From Streptomyces coeruleorubidus (GTDB taxonomy: Bacteria > Actinomycetota > Actinomycetes > Streptomycetales > Streptomycetaceae): 64,000 nucleotides of DNA. Location of the stretch: contig NZ_CP118527.1 of NCBI RefSeq assembly GCF_028885415.1, forward strand, positions 186,001 through 250,000, in the 5' to 3' direction. This document shows, in pieces, positions 1-8,167 of this stretch; the stretch's first letter is position 1, and every line of letters begins with the position of its first letter. The notes beneath the pieces were generated by a model, which was not told the DNA's origin, ran no database searches, and saw only the letters and a list, made by a program, of their open reading frames with translations. Both the position numbers and the translations under genes were made by a program.

Positions 1-95
1 GAAAGTTGCGCACGCCGAGGTGCCCGGGCCCCGCCAGCGGCTGAAATGGGCGTAGGGAAAGCACCGGAAGTCGACCGCCCGGCGAGGAGCTCCGC

Positions 96-549
96 ATGAC
101 CAAAGCGATCAAACTCCTGACCGCCCTGCCCCCGTCCCAGCGACAGCGCCTGATGGCGCTCGCCCGGGAGGTGTCCTTCCCGAGGACGCCCGGATCTTCG
201 AGGCGGGCGGCACGGCCGACCGCTTCTGGGTGATCCGCTCCGGCGCGGTCTCCCTGGACCAGCAGGTGAACTCCCTCCAGCGGGTGACCGTGGCCAGCCT
301 CGGCGCGGGCGACCTGCTCGGCTGGTCCTGGCTGTTCCCGCCGTACACCTGGGACTTCGGCGCGGTGGCCTTCAGCCCCGTACGGGCCTACGAGTTCGAC
401 GCGAGGGCCGTGCTGGCACTGTGCGAGGAGGATCCGGAGCTCGGGCTGACGCTGGTGCGGAACGTCGCCGAAGTGCTCGCGCACCGGCTGGAGATGACCC
501 GGGCAAGCTGATGGAGCAGTACACCCTGCACCGGCGCGGCGCCCTGTGA
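96..549 (+). CDS. Cyclic nucleotide-binding domain protein (frameshifted)
   Basis: A Crp/Fnr-type cyclic nucleotide-binding beta-roll of about 150 residues with no DNA-binding domain, so probably a small sensor module. The ATG has a GAGGAG Shine-Dalgarno at 84-89. Two single-base losses break it. One near 183 separates the N-terminal helix (MTKAIKLLTALPPSQRQ) from the beta-roll (FWVIRSGAVSLDQQ, GDLLGWSWLFPP). One near 510 (GGGCAAG where GGGCCAAG would continue) hides the last residues before TGA. No partner is visible because the window begins just upstream. Ligand unknown; domain assignment is from the beta-roll pattern. Confidence 0.7.
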
Positions 550-553
550 GACG

Positions 554-1844
554 TCAGACGCGGTAGCGCCGCAGCGCCGGTACGGCGGCGGCCAGCGCCA
601 GCATCACGGCGACGACCAGCAGCCCGCCGCCCGCGACGGCGGTGCGGGGGCCGAAGGCGGAGCCCGCGGTGCCGTGCAGCATGTCGGCGAGGCGCGGGCC
701 GCCCGCCACGACGACGGTGAAGACGCCCTGCATGCGCCCGCGCATCTCGTCGGTCGCGGCGGACAGCAGGATCGCCCCGCGGAAGACCATCGACACCATG
801 TCGGCCACCCCGGCCACGGCGAGGAACGCCACACCCACCCACAGGTTGCCGCTCAGCCCGAAGCCCGTGATGGCCGCACCCCAGACGACCACCGCCCGAT
901 GACCATCCAGCCATGCTGGCGGGCCCGCGAGAAGGTGCCGGAGAAAAGCCCGCCGAGCACGGCGCCGATGGGGATCGCCGCGAACAGCAGCCCCAGCGCC
1001 AGGCCCTCGCCGTACGGGGCGTAGGTCTGGGCGGCGAGCTGCGGGAACAGGGCCCGGGGCATGCCGAGGACCATCGCGATGATGTCGGCGAGGAAGGACA
1101 GCAGCAGCACGGTGTGCCCGGAGATGTAGCGGAAGCCGGCGGCGATCTCCTTCACGCCCGCGCGGCGGACCGTCGTGCCGGCCAGGGGCGGCAGTGACGG
1201 CAGCCGGTACACCGCCCACACCGTCACGCACAGGGCCAGCGCGTCGACGAGGTACAGCTCGGGCAGTCCGACGACGGGGATGAGGGCACCGGCGAGCAGC
1301 GGGCCCGCCACCTGGCCGGTCTGCATCACGGTCGAGCCGAGGGCGCCCGCGGCGGGCAGTTCCTCCTCGGGGACCAGGCGGGCGATGGAGGCGCTGCGGG
1401 CCGGTGCGTTCAGGCCCCAGAAGGCCTGCTGCACGGCGAGCAGCCCCATGAGCACAGTCACCGACTCCAGGCCGGTGAAGGCCTGGAGCCAGAAGAGCAG
1501 CGAGGTGACGGCGATGCCGCTGTTGGTGATCAGCAGCAGCTTGCGCCGGTCCATGCTGTCGGCGATCGCCCCGCCCCACAGCGCGAACACGATCAGCGGC
1601 ACCAGGCCGGCCAGGCTCGCGGCGCCGACCCACGCCGAGGAGCCGGTGATGTCGTAGATCTGCTTGGGCACGGCGACGGCGGTGAGCTGGCTGCCGACGG
1701 CCGTGACGATGGTCGAACCCACAGCCGTCGGTAGGCGGGGCGGCGCAGGGGGCGGGTGTCCATGGCCCAGCGCCGCCGGCCGCGCCGCCGGGCGGCCTCC
1801 GGCGCCGGATCCTGCCCGTCCGTCGTGCTCTCGCTCGTGTCCAC
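554..1844 (-). CDS. MFS transporter (frameshifted)
   Basis: A multi-drug or siderophore-type major facilitator (MFS_3-like) of about 430 residues with some 10-12 hydrophobic segments. It starts MDTSESTTDGQDPAPEAARR at 1844. The DMDRRK-like loop between helices 2 and 3 (IADSMDRRKLLL) and many Gly/Ala-rich helices are clear. Two frame breaks are needed: near 1721 (a short G run after RRLW) and near 900 (after HGWMVIG). The last helices read FGLSGNLWVGVAFLAVAGVA and the gene ends ALRRYRV. It is convergent with the CNB gene and stands alone. Substrate cannot be inferred. Confidence 0.85.
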
Positions 1845-1927
1845 TCGCCGCTTCCTGGATGCTCGCTACACCTATCCGGCCGGGGATCACTATCGCACCA
1901 GCCGCCGGGCGCCCAGGAGCCGAGGTC

Positions 1928-2545
1928 TCAGCTTCCGGTGATGAGCACGGTGCCGAGCACGATCATGGTGGCGGCGACCAGGCCGTCCAGGACCCGCCAG
2001 GCGGCGGGCTTGGCGAGGAAACGGCCGAGCATCCGGGCGCCGAAGCCCAGAGCGGCGAACCAGCACAGGCTGGCCAGCACGGCGCCGAGGCCGAACGTCC
2101 AGCGCAGCGGGCCGTGGTCGGCGGCGACGGAGCCGAGCAGGAACACGGTGTCGAGGTAGACGTGCGGGTTGAGCCAGGTCAGCGCCAGACAGGTGAGCAC
2201 GGCCCGGCGGCGCGATCCGGCCGCGTCCCCGTCCGTCCGCAGCGCGCCGCCGTCCGGCCTGAACACCCGCCGGGCGGCCAGGGCGCCGTAGCACAGCAGG
2301 AACGCGCCGCCGATCCAGCCGATCACCGTCAGCGCGCCCGGCCAGGCCACCACCACCGCGCCGACCCCGCCGACCCCGAGCGTGATGAGGGCGGCGTCGG
2401 ACAGGGCGCAGATGCCGACGACGGCGAGGACGGCGTCGCGGCGGATCCCCTGGCGCAGGACGAAGGCGTTCTGGGCGCCGATGGCGACGATGAGGGACAG
2501 GCCGGTGCCGAATCCCGCGGCTGCGGCGGTGAAGGTGCTGGTCAT
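1928..2545 (-). CDS. lysE: LysE/ArgO-family amino-acid exporter
   Basis: An intact 205-residue inner-membrane protein of the LysE/ArgO translocator family, which exports lysine or arginine and relatives. It begins with the family pattern GLSLIVAIGAQNAFVLRQGI and has about six hydrophobic segments. LTWLNPHVYLDTVFLLG is the conserved NPH(V/A)YLD motif. It is transcribed divergently from a LysR regulator across a 69-bp gap with an inverted repeat. That is the classical lysE-lysG (argO-argP) arrangement, in which the regulator senses basic amino acids and switches on the exporter. Confidence 0.88.
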   Translation of the reverse strand: MTSTFTAAAAGFGTGLSLIVAIGAQNAFVLRQGIRRDAVLAVVGICALSDAALITLGVGGVGAVVVAWPGALTVIGWIGGAFLLCYGALAARRVFRPDGGALRTDGDAAGSRRRAVLTCLALTWLNPHVYLDTVFLLGSVAADHGPLRWTFGLGAVLASLCWFAALGFGARMLGRFLAKPAAWRVLDGLVAATMIVLGTVLITGS

Positions 2546-2580
2546 GGCTGTGACGCTACGGACCGGCCCGGCTCAGGTAC

Positions 2581-2608
2581 AGCTAAAGATTCTTACGTAT
2601 CGTTAGCT
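2581..2608. promoter_or_regulatory. Inverted repeat in lysE/argP divergent promoter
   Basis: A perfect 6-bp inverted repeat, AGCTAA at 2581-2586 and TTAGCT at 2603-2608 with 16 bp between, lies in the gap between the divergent exporter and LysR genes. The region is unusually AT-rich for this window. Position and symmetry fit a LysR-type operator, but binding is inferred only. Confidence 0.5.
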
Positions 2609-2614
2609 CACGTG

Positions 2615-3510
2615 ATGACTGATCTGCCTCTGGACCAGGTGCGGACCCTGCTCGCGGTCGTGGACGAGGGGACGTTCGACGCGGCGGCGGCCGCGCTGCA
2701 TGTGACGCCGTCGGCGATCAGCCAGCGGGTGAAGGCGCTGGAGCAGCGCACGGGGCGGGTGCTGCTGCTGCGGACCAAGCCGGTGCGGCCGACCGAGTCG
2801 GGCGAGGTGCTGGTGCGGCTGGCCCGGCAGGTTGCGCGGCTGGAGCGCGACGCGTACGCGGAGCTCGGGCTGAGCGGCGCCGGGGAGCCGACCCGGGTGT
2901 CGGTGGCGGTGAACGCGGACTCGCTGGCCACCTGGTTCCTCCGGGTGCTCACGCGCGTGCCGGAGGAGCTGCGGCTCTACTTCGAACTGCGCCGCGAGGA
3001 CGAGGACCACACGGCGGCGCTGCTGCGGGAGGGGTGGTGATGGCGGCGGTGACCTCGTCGCCGGATCCCGTGCCGGGCTGTTCCGTCCGGTCGCTGGGGC
3101 GGATGCGCTACCTCCCCGTGGCCGCGCCGGACTTCGCCGCGCGCCACCTCGACGGACCGCTGGAACAGGTGCTCCTCGACGTGCCCGTGGTGGCCTTCGA
3201 CCGCCGGGACGACTTCCAGGACGGCTTCGTGCGCCGGCTCACCCGGGGGCGGAGCAACGCGAGCGCGCTGCGGCACTACGTACCGACCTCGGAGGGCTTC
3301 GTCGAGGCCGTGGCCGCCGGACTGGGCTGGGGCCTGGTCCCCGAGACCCAGGCGGACCCGCTGCTGCGCACCGGGCGGCTGGTCGGGTTCGCCCCGGGCC
3401 GGACGGTGGACGTGCCGCTGTACTGGCAGCAGTGGAAGCTCGACTCGCCCGCGCTGGCGCAGGTGGCTCAGACGGTGACGACGACCGCCGGGGAGGCACT
3501 GCGGACGTGA
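2615..3510 (+). CDS. argP: LysR-family regulator ArgP/LysG (one frameshift)
   Basis: A LysR transcription factor of about 298 residues. The N-terminal winged helix-turn-helix is clear (LDQVRTLLAVVDEGTFDAAA, then HVTPSAISQRVKALEQRTG). The co-inducer domain follows: ADSLATWFL, then YLPVAAPDFAARHL, and GLGWGLVPETQADPLL near the C-terminus, as in ArgP/LysG/IciA. A single-base loss near 3036, after TAALLREG, splits the frame. The ATG at 2615 is chosen because MTDLPLDQVRTLL matches the normal family start. It is divergent from lysE, so very likely its regulator in response to lysine or arginine. Confidence 0.85.
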
Positions 3511-3607
3511 CTCCCTGCTCCCGGACGCCGTCCAGCCGGGCCGCCGCGCTGTCCGGCAGCATGTCCCCCGCCCGTCGTCCACGAGGCCGGCCGGGGCTGG
3601 TTCACCA

Positions 3608-3620
3608 CTGAAGTCTTCAG
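3608..3620. promoter_or_regulatory. 13-bp perfect palindrome CTGAAGTCTTCAG
   Basis: CTGAAG at 3608-3613 and CTTCAG at 3615-3620 flank a single T, about 130 bp upstream of the Wbl gene and 90 bp past the LysR stop. It could be an operator for the Wbl gene. The 3511-3746 interval otherwise holds no convincing gene. Confidence 0.3.
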
Positions 3621-3725
3621 CCCGGCGCGCCCGTTCCTCGGTGAGCGGTGGCCGGGTCTGCGCTGTTTCACCACGCATCGACAGGTCACCCGAAAAGGAG
3701 TAAGCATCAGAAAGGCACGTTTCTA

Positions 3726-3737
3726 CTGCGATCGCAG
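3726..3737. promoter_or_regulatory. 12-bp palindrome just upstream of the Wbl start
   Basis: CTGCGATCGCAG is a perfect palindrome 9 bp before the ATG at 3747. It sits between an AAAAGGAG-like element near 3697 and the start codon, so it lies in the 5' untranslated region or at the ribosome-binding region. Role unknown. Confidence 0.3.
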
Positions 3738-3746
3738 GTGACTTCG

Positions 3747-3998
3747 ATGGACAACTGGCGAGACCACGCTGCCTGCCGGCACGAGGACCCGGAGCTCTTC
3801 TTCCCGATCGGCACCTCCGGCCCGGCCCTGCTGCAGACGGAACAGGCCAAGGCGGTGTGCCGGCGCTGCCCCGTCCAGGAGCAGTGCCTGCAGTGGGCGC
3901 TGGACACGGGGCAGTCCATCGGTGTGTGGGGCGGGACCAGCGAAACCGAACGGCGTGCGCTGAAGCGCCGCGCGGCGGCCCGGCGCCGCTCCGGCTGA
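3747..3998 (+). CDS. WhiB-like (Wbl) iron-sulfur transcription factor
   Basis: An intact 83-residue Wbl protein. Four cysteines at residues 10, 38, 41 and 47 give the C-x27-C-x2-C-x5-C pattern that holds a [4Fe-4S] cluster. A GVWGG turn at 59-63 is followed by the basic tail RRALKRRAAARRR. The sequence around the cysteines (HEDPELFFPIG, AKAVCRRCPVQEQCLQWAL) is closest to the WhiB1/WblE group, which bind the housekeeping sigma factor and respond to nitric oxide. The His- and Thr-variant N-terminus suggests a paralogue. ATG 3747 is preferred; GTG 3738 in the same frame is possible. Exact subgroup is not certain. Confidence 0.9.
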   Translation: MDNWRDHAACRHEDPELFFPIGTSGPALLQTEQAKAVCRRCPVQEQCLQWALDTGQSIGVWGGTSETERRALKRRAAARRRSG

Positions 3999-4018
3999 CG
4001 CCTTCGCCTCACCCACTC

Positions 4019-4058
4019 CCCCTGGGGGATTCAGCTGCGACGCAGCGGCCCCCAGGGG
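4019..4058. terminator. Hairpin between convergent Wbl and DUF6098 genes
   Basis: CCCCTGGGGG at 4019-4028 pairs with CCCCCAGGGG at 4049-4058. The right arm lies in the last codons of the convergent DUF6098 gene. Strong GC hairpins without a U tract are typical terminators in Streptomyces. Confidence 0.45.
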
Positions 4059-4474
4059 TTCTCCTGCCGGGACACCTCCGCCTTCGCCTCGTCGATCACC
4101 TGCTGGTCGATCCAGCACATCGGCCGGGCGTCGGTGACCAGCGGTTCGTTGTCGGGGCCGCGGGAGGTCTCCTTGCCCGCGAGCACCCAGGCCCGTACCC
4201 CGGGCCCCTTCTCGTGCGGCAGATGGGCGTAGTCGTGCAGGCGACGGGCCACCCACACCCGGGTGGGCCGGTCCTCCCACCAGTCCTCCACGTCGAGCGG
4301 GTTGGCGGACAGGCCCGGCATGGACACGCCCGTCAGATCGTCGGTGCTGGACACGTCGCGGAGATCGGTCGCCGGGCCGCGCGACCAGCGGACGTACAGG
4401 CCCTGGTGCCGTTCGACCAGCTCGGTGAGCTCGGCGAGTGTGCGCACGACCGGCAGGTCGTCCGATGCGCTCAT
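4031..4474 (-). CDS. DUF6098 family protein
   Basis: An intact 147-residue soluble protein resembling the actinobacterial DUF6098 family, of unknown function. Recognisable stretches are LYVRWSRGPATD, LEVEDWW-like LDVEDWWEDRPTRVWVARRL, RAWVLAGKETSRGPDNEPLV and the ending SRQENPWGPLRRS. There is no signal peptide, membrane segment or known catalytic motif. It is convergent with the Wbl gene and divergent from the DUF488 gene. The family name is from memory of sequence pattern. Confidence 0.7.
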   Translation of the reverse strand: MSASDDLPVVRTLAELTELVERHQGLYVRWSRGPATDLRDVSSTDDLTGVSMPGLSANPLDVEDWWEDRPTRVWVARRLHDYAHLPHEKGPGVRAWVLAGKETSRGPDNEPLVTDARPMCWIDQQVIDEAKAEVSRQENPWGPLRRS

Positions 4475-4618
4475 GTCGTGACCTCCTCCCTCGACGCCGT
4501 CAGGCGGACGGAGTACCCGCTCGGCGCGAGCGGAATCGGCCGTCGGGCGCGGCCGGGTGCCGGCACCCGGCCGGGGTTACGCTCGCGGCACACCCGTCCG
4601 TCGCAGAAGGGGCCGAGC

Positions 4619-4969
4619 ATGAGCGTTCGCGTACGCCGCGTCTACGATCCGCCCGAGCCGGAGGACGGGGTGCGGGTCCTGGTCGACCGGCTGTGGCCGC
4701 GGGGGCTGGCGAAGGACGCGGCGCGGGTGGACGAGTGGCCGAAGGCGATCACTCCGTCGACTCAGCTGCGCCGCTGGTACCACGCGGGCGAGGGCTCGTA
4801 CGAGGAGTTCGCCGGGCGGTACGAGGCGGAGCTCGCCGGCGACGAGGCGGCCGAACTCCTCGACCACGTCCGTGACCTGGCCCGCAAGGGCGAGGTGACG
4901 CTGCTGACAGCGTCGAAGACGCCGGAAAAAAGCCATGCCGCGGTGCTGGCCCGCCTCGTGCAGAGCTGA
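4619..4969 (+). CDS. DUF488 domain protein (YeaO-like)
   Basis: An intact 116-residue DUF488/YeaO-family protein. The start MSVRVRRVYDPPEPEDGVRV is followed by the family hallmark LVDRLWPRGLAKD, then LRRWYHAGE and LARKGEVTLLTASKTPEKSH. Biochemical role is not established; the family is widespread in bacteria and often found near stress genes. A GGGGCCGAGC stretch supplies a weak Shine-Dalgarno before the ATG. It stands alone between opposite-strand genes. Confidence 0.85.
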   Translation: MSVRVRRVYDPPEPEDGVRVLVDRLWPRGLAKDAARVDEWPKAITPSTQLRRWYHAGEGSYEEFAGRYEAELAGDEAAELLDHVRDLARKGEVTLLTASKTPEKSHAAVLARLVQS

Positions 4970-4992
4970 GGAGGCGGGCCGTCCGGGCATGA

Positions 4993-6666
4993 TCAGGCGG
5001 TCTGCTTCGCCGCCGCCCGGCCGGCCGCCCGTCCCGAGAAGAGGCAGCCGCCGAGGAAGGTGCCCTCCAGTGCGTTGTAGCCGTGGACACCGCCGCCGCC
5101 GAACCCGGCGACCTCGCCGGCCGCGTACAGCCCCTCCACCGGTTTGCCGTCGGTCCCGAGGGCGCGGGAGTCGAGGTCGGTCTGGATGCCGCCGAGCGTC
5201 TTGCGGGTGAGGACGTGCAGCTTGACGCCGATGAGGGGACCGGCCGCCGGGTCGAGGATGCGGTGCGGGGTGGCGACCCGGCCGAGGCGGTCGCCGATGT
5301 AGCGGCGGGCGTTGCGGATGCCCTGCACCTGGGCGTCCTTGGCGTAGGGGTTGGCGATCTGGAGGTCGCGGGCCTCGATCTGGCGCTTGATCCCGGCCGC
5401 GTCGAGGAGCGGCTCGTCGGTGAGCTCGTTCATCTTCTCGACGAGCTGTTCGACACTGGGGGCGGTCACGAAGTCGGCGCCCTTGCGCAGGAACGCGTCG
5501 ACCGGCCCGGGCGCGCCCTTGCCGAGGATGCGTTCCTTCAGGAACCCGGCGCGGTCCTTGGCGGTGATGTCGGGGTTCTGCTCGGAGCCCGACAGGGCGA
5601 ACTCCTTCTCGATGATCTTCTGCGTGAGGATGAACCAGGAGTGGTCGTACCCGGCGATGTCCTCGGTGGTGCGCAGGTGCTTCAGGGTGCCGAGGGTGTC
5701 GTAGCCGGGCAGGTACGGTCCGGGCAGGCGGCGACCGAGGGCGTCGAACCACATCGAGGACGGTCCGGGCAGGATGCGGATGCCGTGGCCGGGCCAGATC
5801 GGGTCCCAGTTCTGCAGGCCCTCGGTGTAGTGCCACATGCGGTCCCGGTTGACCAGCCGTACGCCCGCCGCGGCGCTGATGTCGAGCAGCCGGCCGTCGA
5901 CGTAGGCCGGTACGCCGGTGACCATCTCCCGCGGCGGGGTGCCGAGGCGCTCGGGCCAGTGGCGGCGGACGATGTCGTGGTTGGCGCCGATGCCACCGCT
6001 GGTGACGACGACGGCCTGGGCGGTGAGTTCGAACTCGCCGATGGCGTCGCGGTTGGAGGCGACGCCGCGTGGTGAGGGGTCCTCGGCCAGGACCGTGCCG
6101 CGCACGCCCCGGGCGCTGCCGTCCTCGACGACCAGTTCGTCGACGCGGTGGCGGTGGTGGAAGGTGAGCAGGCCGTCGCGCGCGGCCTGCTTGGCGTAGC
6201 GGACGAAGGGTTCCACCACACCGGTGCCGGTGCCCCAGGCGATGTGGAAACGGGGCACGGTGTTGCCGTGTCCGTGCGCGGTGAGGTCGCCGCGCTCGGC
6301 CCAGCCGACCGTGGGCAGGAACGTGATGCCGTGCCCGTGCAGCCAGGACCGCTTCTCCCCCGCGGCGAACTCGACGTAGGCGCGCGCCCAGCGCACGGCC
6401 CAGGAGTCCTCGTCCTCCAGCCGGTCGAAGCCCGCGCTGCCCCGCCAGTCGCTCCAGGCGAGGTCGAAGGAGTCCTTGATGCCCAGCCGCCGCTGCTCCG
6501 GCGAGTCGACGAGGAACAGCCCGCCGAAGGACCAGAAGGCCTGCCCGCCGAGGTTGGCGGCGTTCTCCTGGTCGACGAGGGCGACCCTCCTGCCCCGGGT
6601 GGTCAGTTCGTGGGCCGCGACCAGGCCGGCGAGGCCCGCTCCGACGACGATGACGTCGGCATCCAT
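4993..6666 (-). CDS. FAD-binding dehydrogenase (KstD/fumarate reductase-type flavoprotein)
   Basis: An intact flavoprotein of about 557 residues. The ADP-binding GxGxxG is at residues 9-14 (VVGAGLAGLVAAHEL). A C-terminal FAD contact, GLYAAGEVAGFGGGGVHGYN, and ALEGTFLGG follow the pattern of 3-ketosteroid dehydrogenases and fumarate reductase flavoproteins. The ATG at 6666 is preferred over an upstream in-frame ATG because AAGGGAAC precedes it and the Rossmann strand follows at once. It lies 16 bp downstream of a TetR gene on the same strand, so the two probably form an operon controlled by that repressor. Substrate unknown. Confidence 0.82.
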   Translation of the reverse strand: MDADVIVVGAGLAGLVAAHELTTRGRRVALVDQENAANLGGQAFWSFGGLFLVDSPEQRRLGIKDSFDLAWSDWRGSAGFDRLEDEDSWAVRWARAYVEFAAGEKRSWLHGHGITFLPTVGWAERGDLTAHGHGNTVPRFHIAWGTGTGVVEPFVRYAKQAARDGLLTFHHRHRVDELVVEDGSARGVRGTVLAEDPSPRGVASNRDAIGEFELTAQAVVVTSGGIGANHDIVRRHWPERLGTPPREMVTGVPAYVDGRLLDISAAAGVRLVNRDRMWHYTEGLQNWDPIWPGHGIRILPGPSSMWFDALGRRLPGPYLPGYDTLGTLKHLRTTEDIAGYDHSWFILTQKIIEKEFALSGSEQNPDITAKDRAGFLKERILGKGAPGPVDAFLRKGADFVTAPSVEQLVEKMNELTDEPLLDAAGIKRQIEARDLQIANPYAKDAQVQGIRNARRYIGDRLGRVATPHRILDPAAGPLIGVKLHVLTRKTLGGIQTDLDSRALGTDGKPVEGLYAAGEVAGFGGGGVHGYNALEGTFLGGCLFSGRAAGRAAAKQTA

Positions 6667-6682
6667 GGCGACGTTCCCTTCT

Positions 6683-7321
6683 TCAGTTCCGCCTGTGTTC
6701 GGGGGTGCCGCTGCCATCGGTCAGCAGGGCCGTGAGCAGTTGCTTCAGCCAGGCGCGGGCGTACTCGACATCCCGGTCCAGCAGCAGTTGGGTGGTGACG
6801 CCGTCGTAGGCCGCGACCACGGCGTGGGCGGCGCCGTCCGTGTCGCCCAGCACGGCGGGCAGGGCGGTGTGCCCGCGGGCGCGGGCGAGCCGGTCGGCGA
6901 TCGCCTCCCGCAGCCGCGCGCGATGTTCCAGGAGACTGCGCGCCACGTCCGGGTCACGGGCGGCGTGCACCAGGAAGTCCGTCTTCACGAGGAGCCAGTC
7001 CCGGTCGAGGAGCAGCACGTCGGTGACACGGTCCACGGCGGCCGGCACGTCGAGGCCGGGCCCGTCGAGCGCGAGCGCCCCGGACACCTGCTCCGCGATC
7101 AGGTCGGCCCGCTCGCGGTAGAGGGCGAAGAACAGCTCGTCGAGGCTGGAGAAGTTGGAGTAGAAGGCGCCCCTGCTGTAGCCGGCGGCCTCGCAGACCT
7201 CCTCGATCGAGACGTGCCCGAAGCCCTTGGCCGCGAACACGGAGAACGCCGCGTCCAGGAGGTTGGCACGGGTGCGGACCCGTCGCCTGGTCACACGCCC
7301 GGTCGTTCTCTCCACGGCCAT
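6683..7321 (-). CDS. TetR-family transcriptional regulator
   Basis: An intact 212-residue TetR repressor. Residues about 15-60 form the helix-turn-helix: RANLLDAAFSVFAAKGFGHV, SIEEVCEAAGYSRGAFYSNF. The rest is an all-helical ligand domain. A strong AAAGGAGG precedes the ATG at 7321. The promoter carries two overlapping inverted repeats (7336-7372), most likely its own operator. It should control the flavin dehydrogenase downstream and possibly the divergent AlkB-like gene. Inducer unknown. Confidence 0.88.
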   Translation of the reverse strand: MAVERTTGRVTRRRVRTRANLLDAAFSVFAAKGFGHVSIEEVCEAAGYSRGAFYSNFSSLDELFFALYRERADLIAEQVSGALALDGPGLDVPAAVDRVTDVLLLDRDWLLVKTDFLVHAARDPDVARSLLEHRARLREAIADRLARARGHTALPAVLGDTDGAAHAVVAAYDGVTTQLLLDRDVEYARAWLKQLLTALLTDGSGTPEHRRN

Positions 7322-7335
7322 GCCCGCCCTCCTTT

Positions 7336-7372
7336 CGATACATGACTGTATTCGATACATAGATGTATCGAA
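7336..7372. promoter_or_regulatory. Double TetR-type operator
   Basis: A perfect palindrome at 7351-7372 has 10-bp arms TTCGATACAT around an AG centre. Overlapping it, CGATACA at 7336-7342 and TGTATTCG at 7347-7354 form a second, imperfect dyad with the same half-site. This is the divergent promoter between the TetR gene (start 7321) and the AlkB-like gene (start 7431). Autoregulation is inferred. Confidence 0.65.
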
Positions 7373-7430
7373 AGCCTCAGGTTCCTGGTTCTTATGGAAC
7401 AAGCTTTCGATTACACGGTACGCTGGATCC

Positions 7431-8054
7431 ATGCACCTCCAGGGCTCCCTCTTCGACCAGACCGACGAGCTGCGGCTCGGGCCTCTCGACGGGATCAGCC
7501 GTACCCACCTCGGTTTCGGCGCCTGGCTCGACGTCCTGCCCGGGTGGCTCAGCGGTTCCGACGCGCTGTTCGAACGGCTGGCCGCCGAGGTGCCGTGGCG
7601 GGCGGAGCGGCGCACGATGTACGACCACGTCGTCGACGTCCCCCGGTTGCTCGCCTTCTACGGCGCCGAGGACCCGCTGCCGCACCCGGTCCTGACCGAG
7701 GCGCACGACGCGCTGAGCGCCCACTACGGCGAGGAGCTGGGTGAGCCGTTCACCACGGCCGGGCTGTGCTACTACCGCGACGGCCGGGACAGCGTGGCCT
7801 GGCACGGCGACCGGATCGGGCGCGGGGCGCGCGAGGACACGATGGTCGCCATCCTGTCGGTGGGAGCGCCCAGGGACCTGCTGCTGCGCCCGATGCGGGG
7901 CGGTCGCGACACGGTGCGCCGGCCGCTGGGCCACGGCGACCTGATCGTGATGGGCGGCTCCTGCCAGCGCACCTGGGAGCACTCCGTTCCCAAGAGCACG
8001 CGCGCGACGGAGCCGCGCATCAGCATCCAGTTCCGCCCGCACGGCGTGCGCTGA
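7431..8054 (+). CDS. AlkB-like 2-oxoglutarate/Fe(II) dioxygenase
   Basis: An intact 207-residue AlkB-superfamily dioxygenase, which in this family oxidatively removes alkyl groups from nucleic acid bases. The iron ligands are visible as H125-x-D127 (SVAWHGDRIG) and H184 (TWEHSVPK). Arg196 and Arg202 in RISIQFR are the expected 2-oxoglutarate contacts, and LCYYRDGRDS is the nucleotide-lid region. It is divergent from tetR, with the double operator 60 bp upstream of the ATG, so may share control. The ATG has no clear Shine-Dalgarno. Confidence 0.88.
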   Translation: MHLQGSLFDQTDELRLGPLDGISRTHLGFGAWLDVLPGWLSGSDALFERLAAEVPWRAERRTMYDHVVDVPRLLAFYGAEDPLPHPVLTEAHDALSAHYGEELGEPFTTAGLCYYRDGRDSVAWHGDRIGRGAREDTMVAILSVGAPRDLLLRPMRGGRDTVRRPLGHGDLIVMGGSCQRTWEHSVPKSTRATEPRISIQFRPHGVR

Positions 8055-8167
8055 GCCCGAACGACCGTGCCCCGCGGGTCCGTTGAGGCGAACCCGGCCA
8101 TTCCACCCCGCCGTGGGGTCTGCTTTCCTTCTCTCGTCGGGCAGGACCACACCAGCGCGGGGCGATC

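Noticed and set aside
5083..6075. Long plus-strand frame opposite the flavin dehydrogenase
   Set aside because: Antisense of a clear FAD protein; no recognisable fold and wrong third-position bias.
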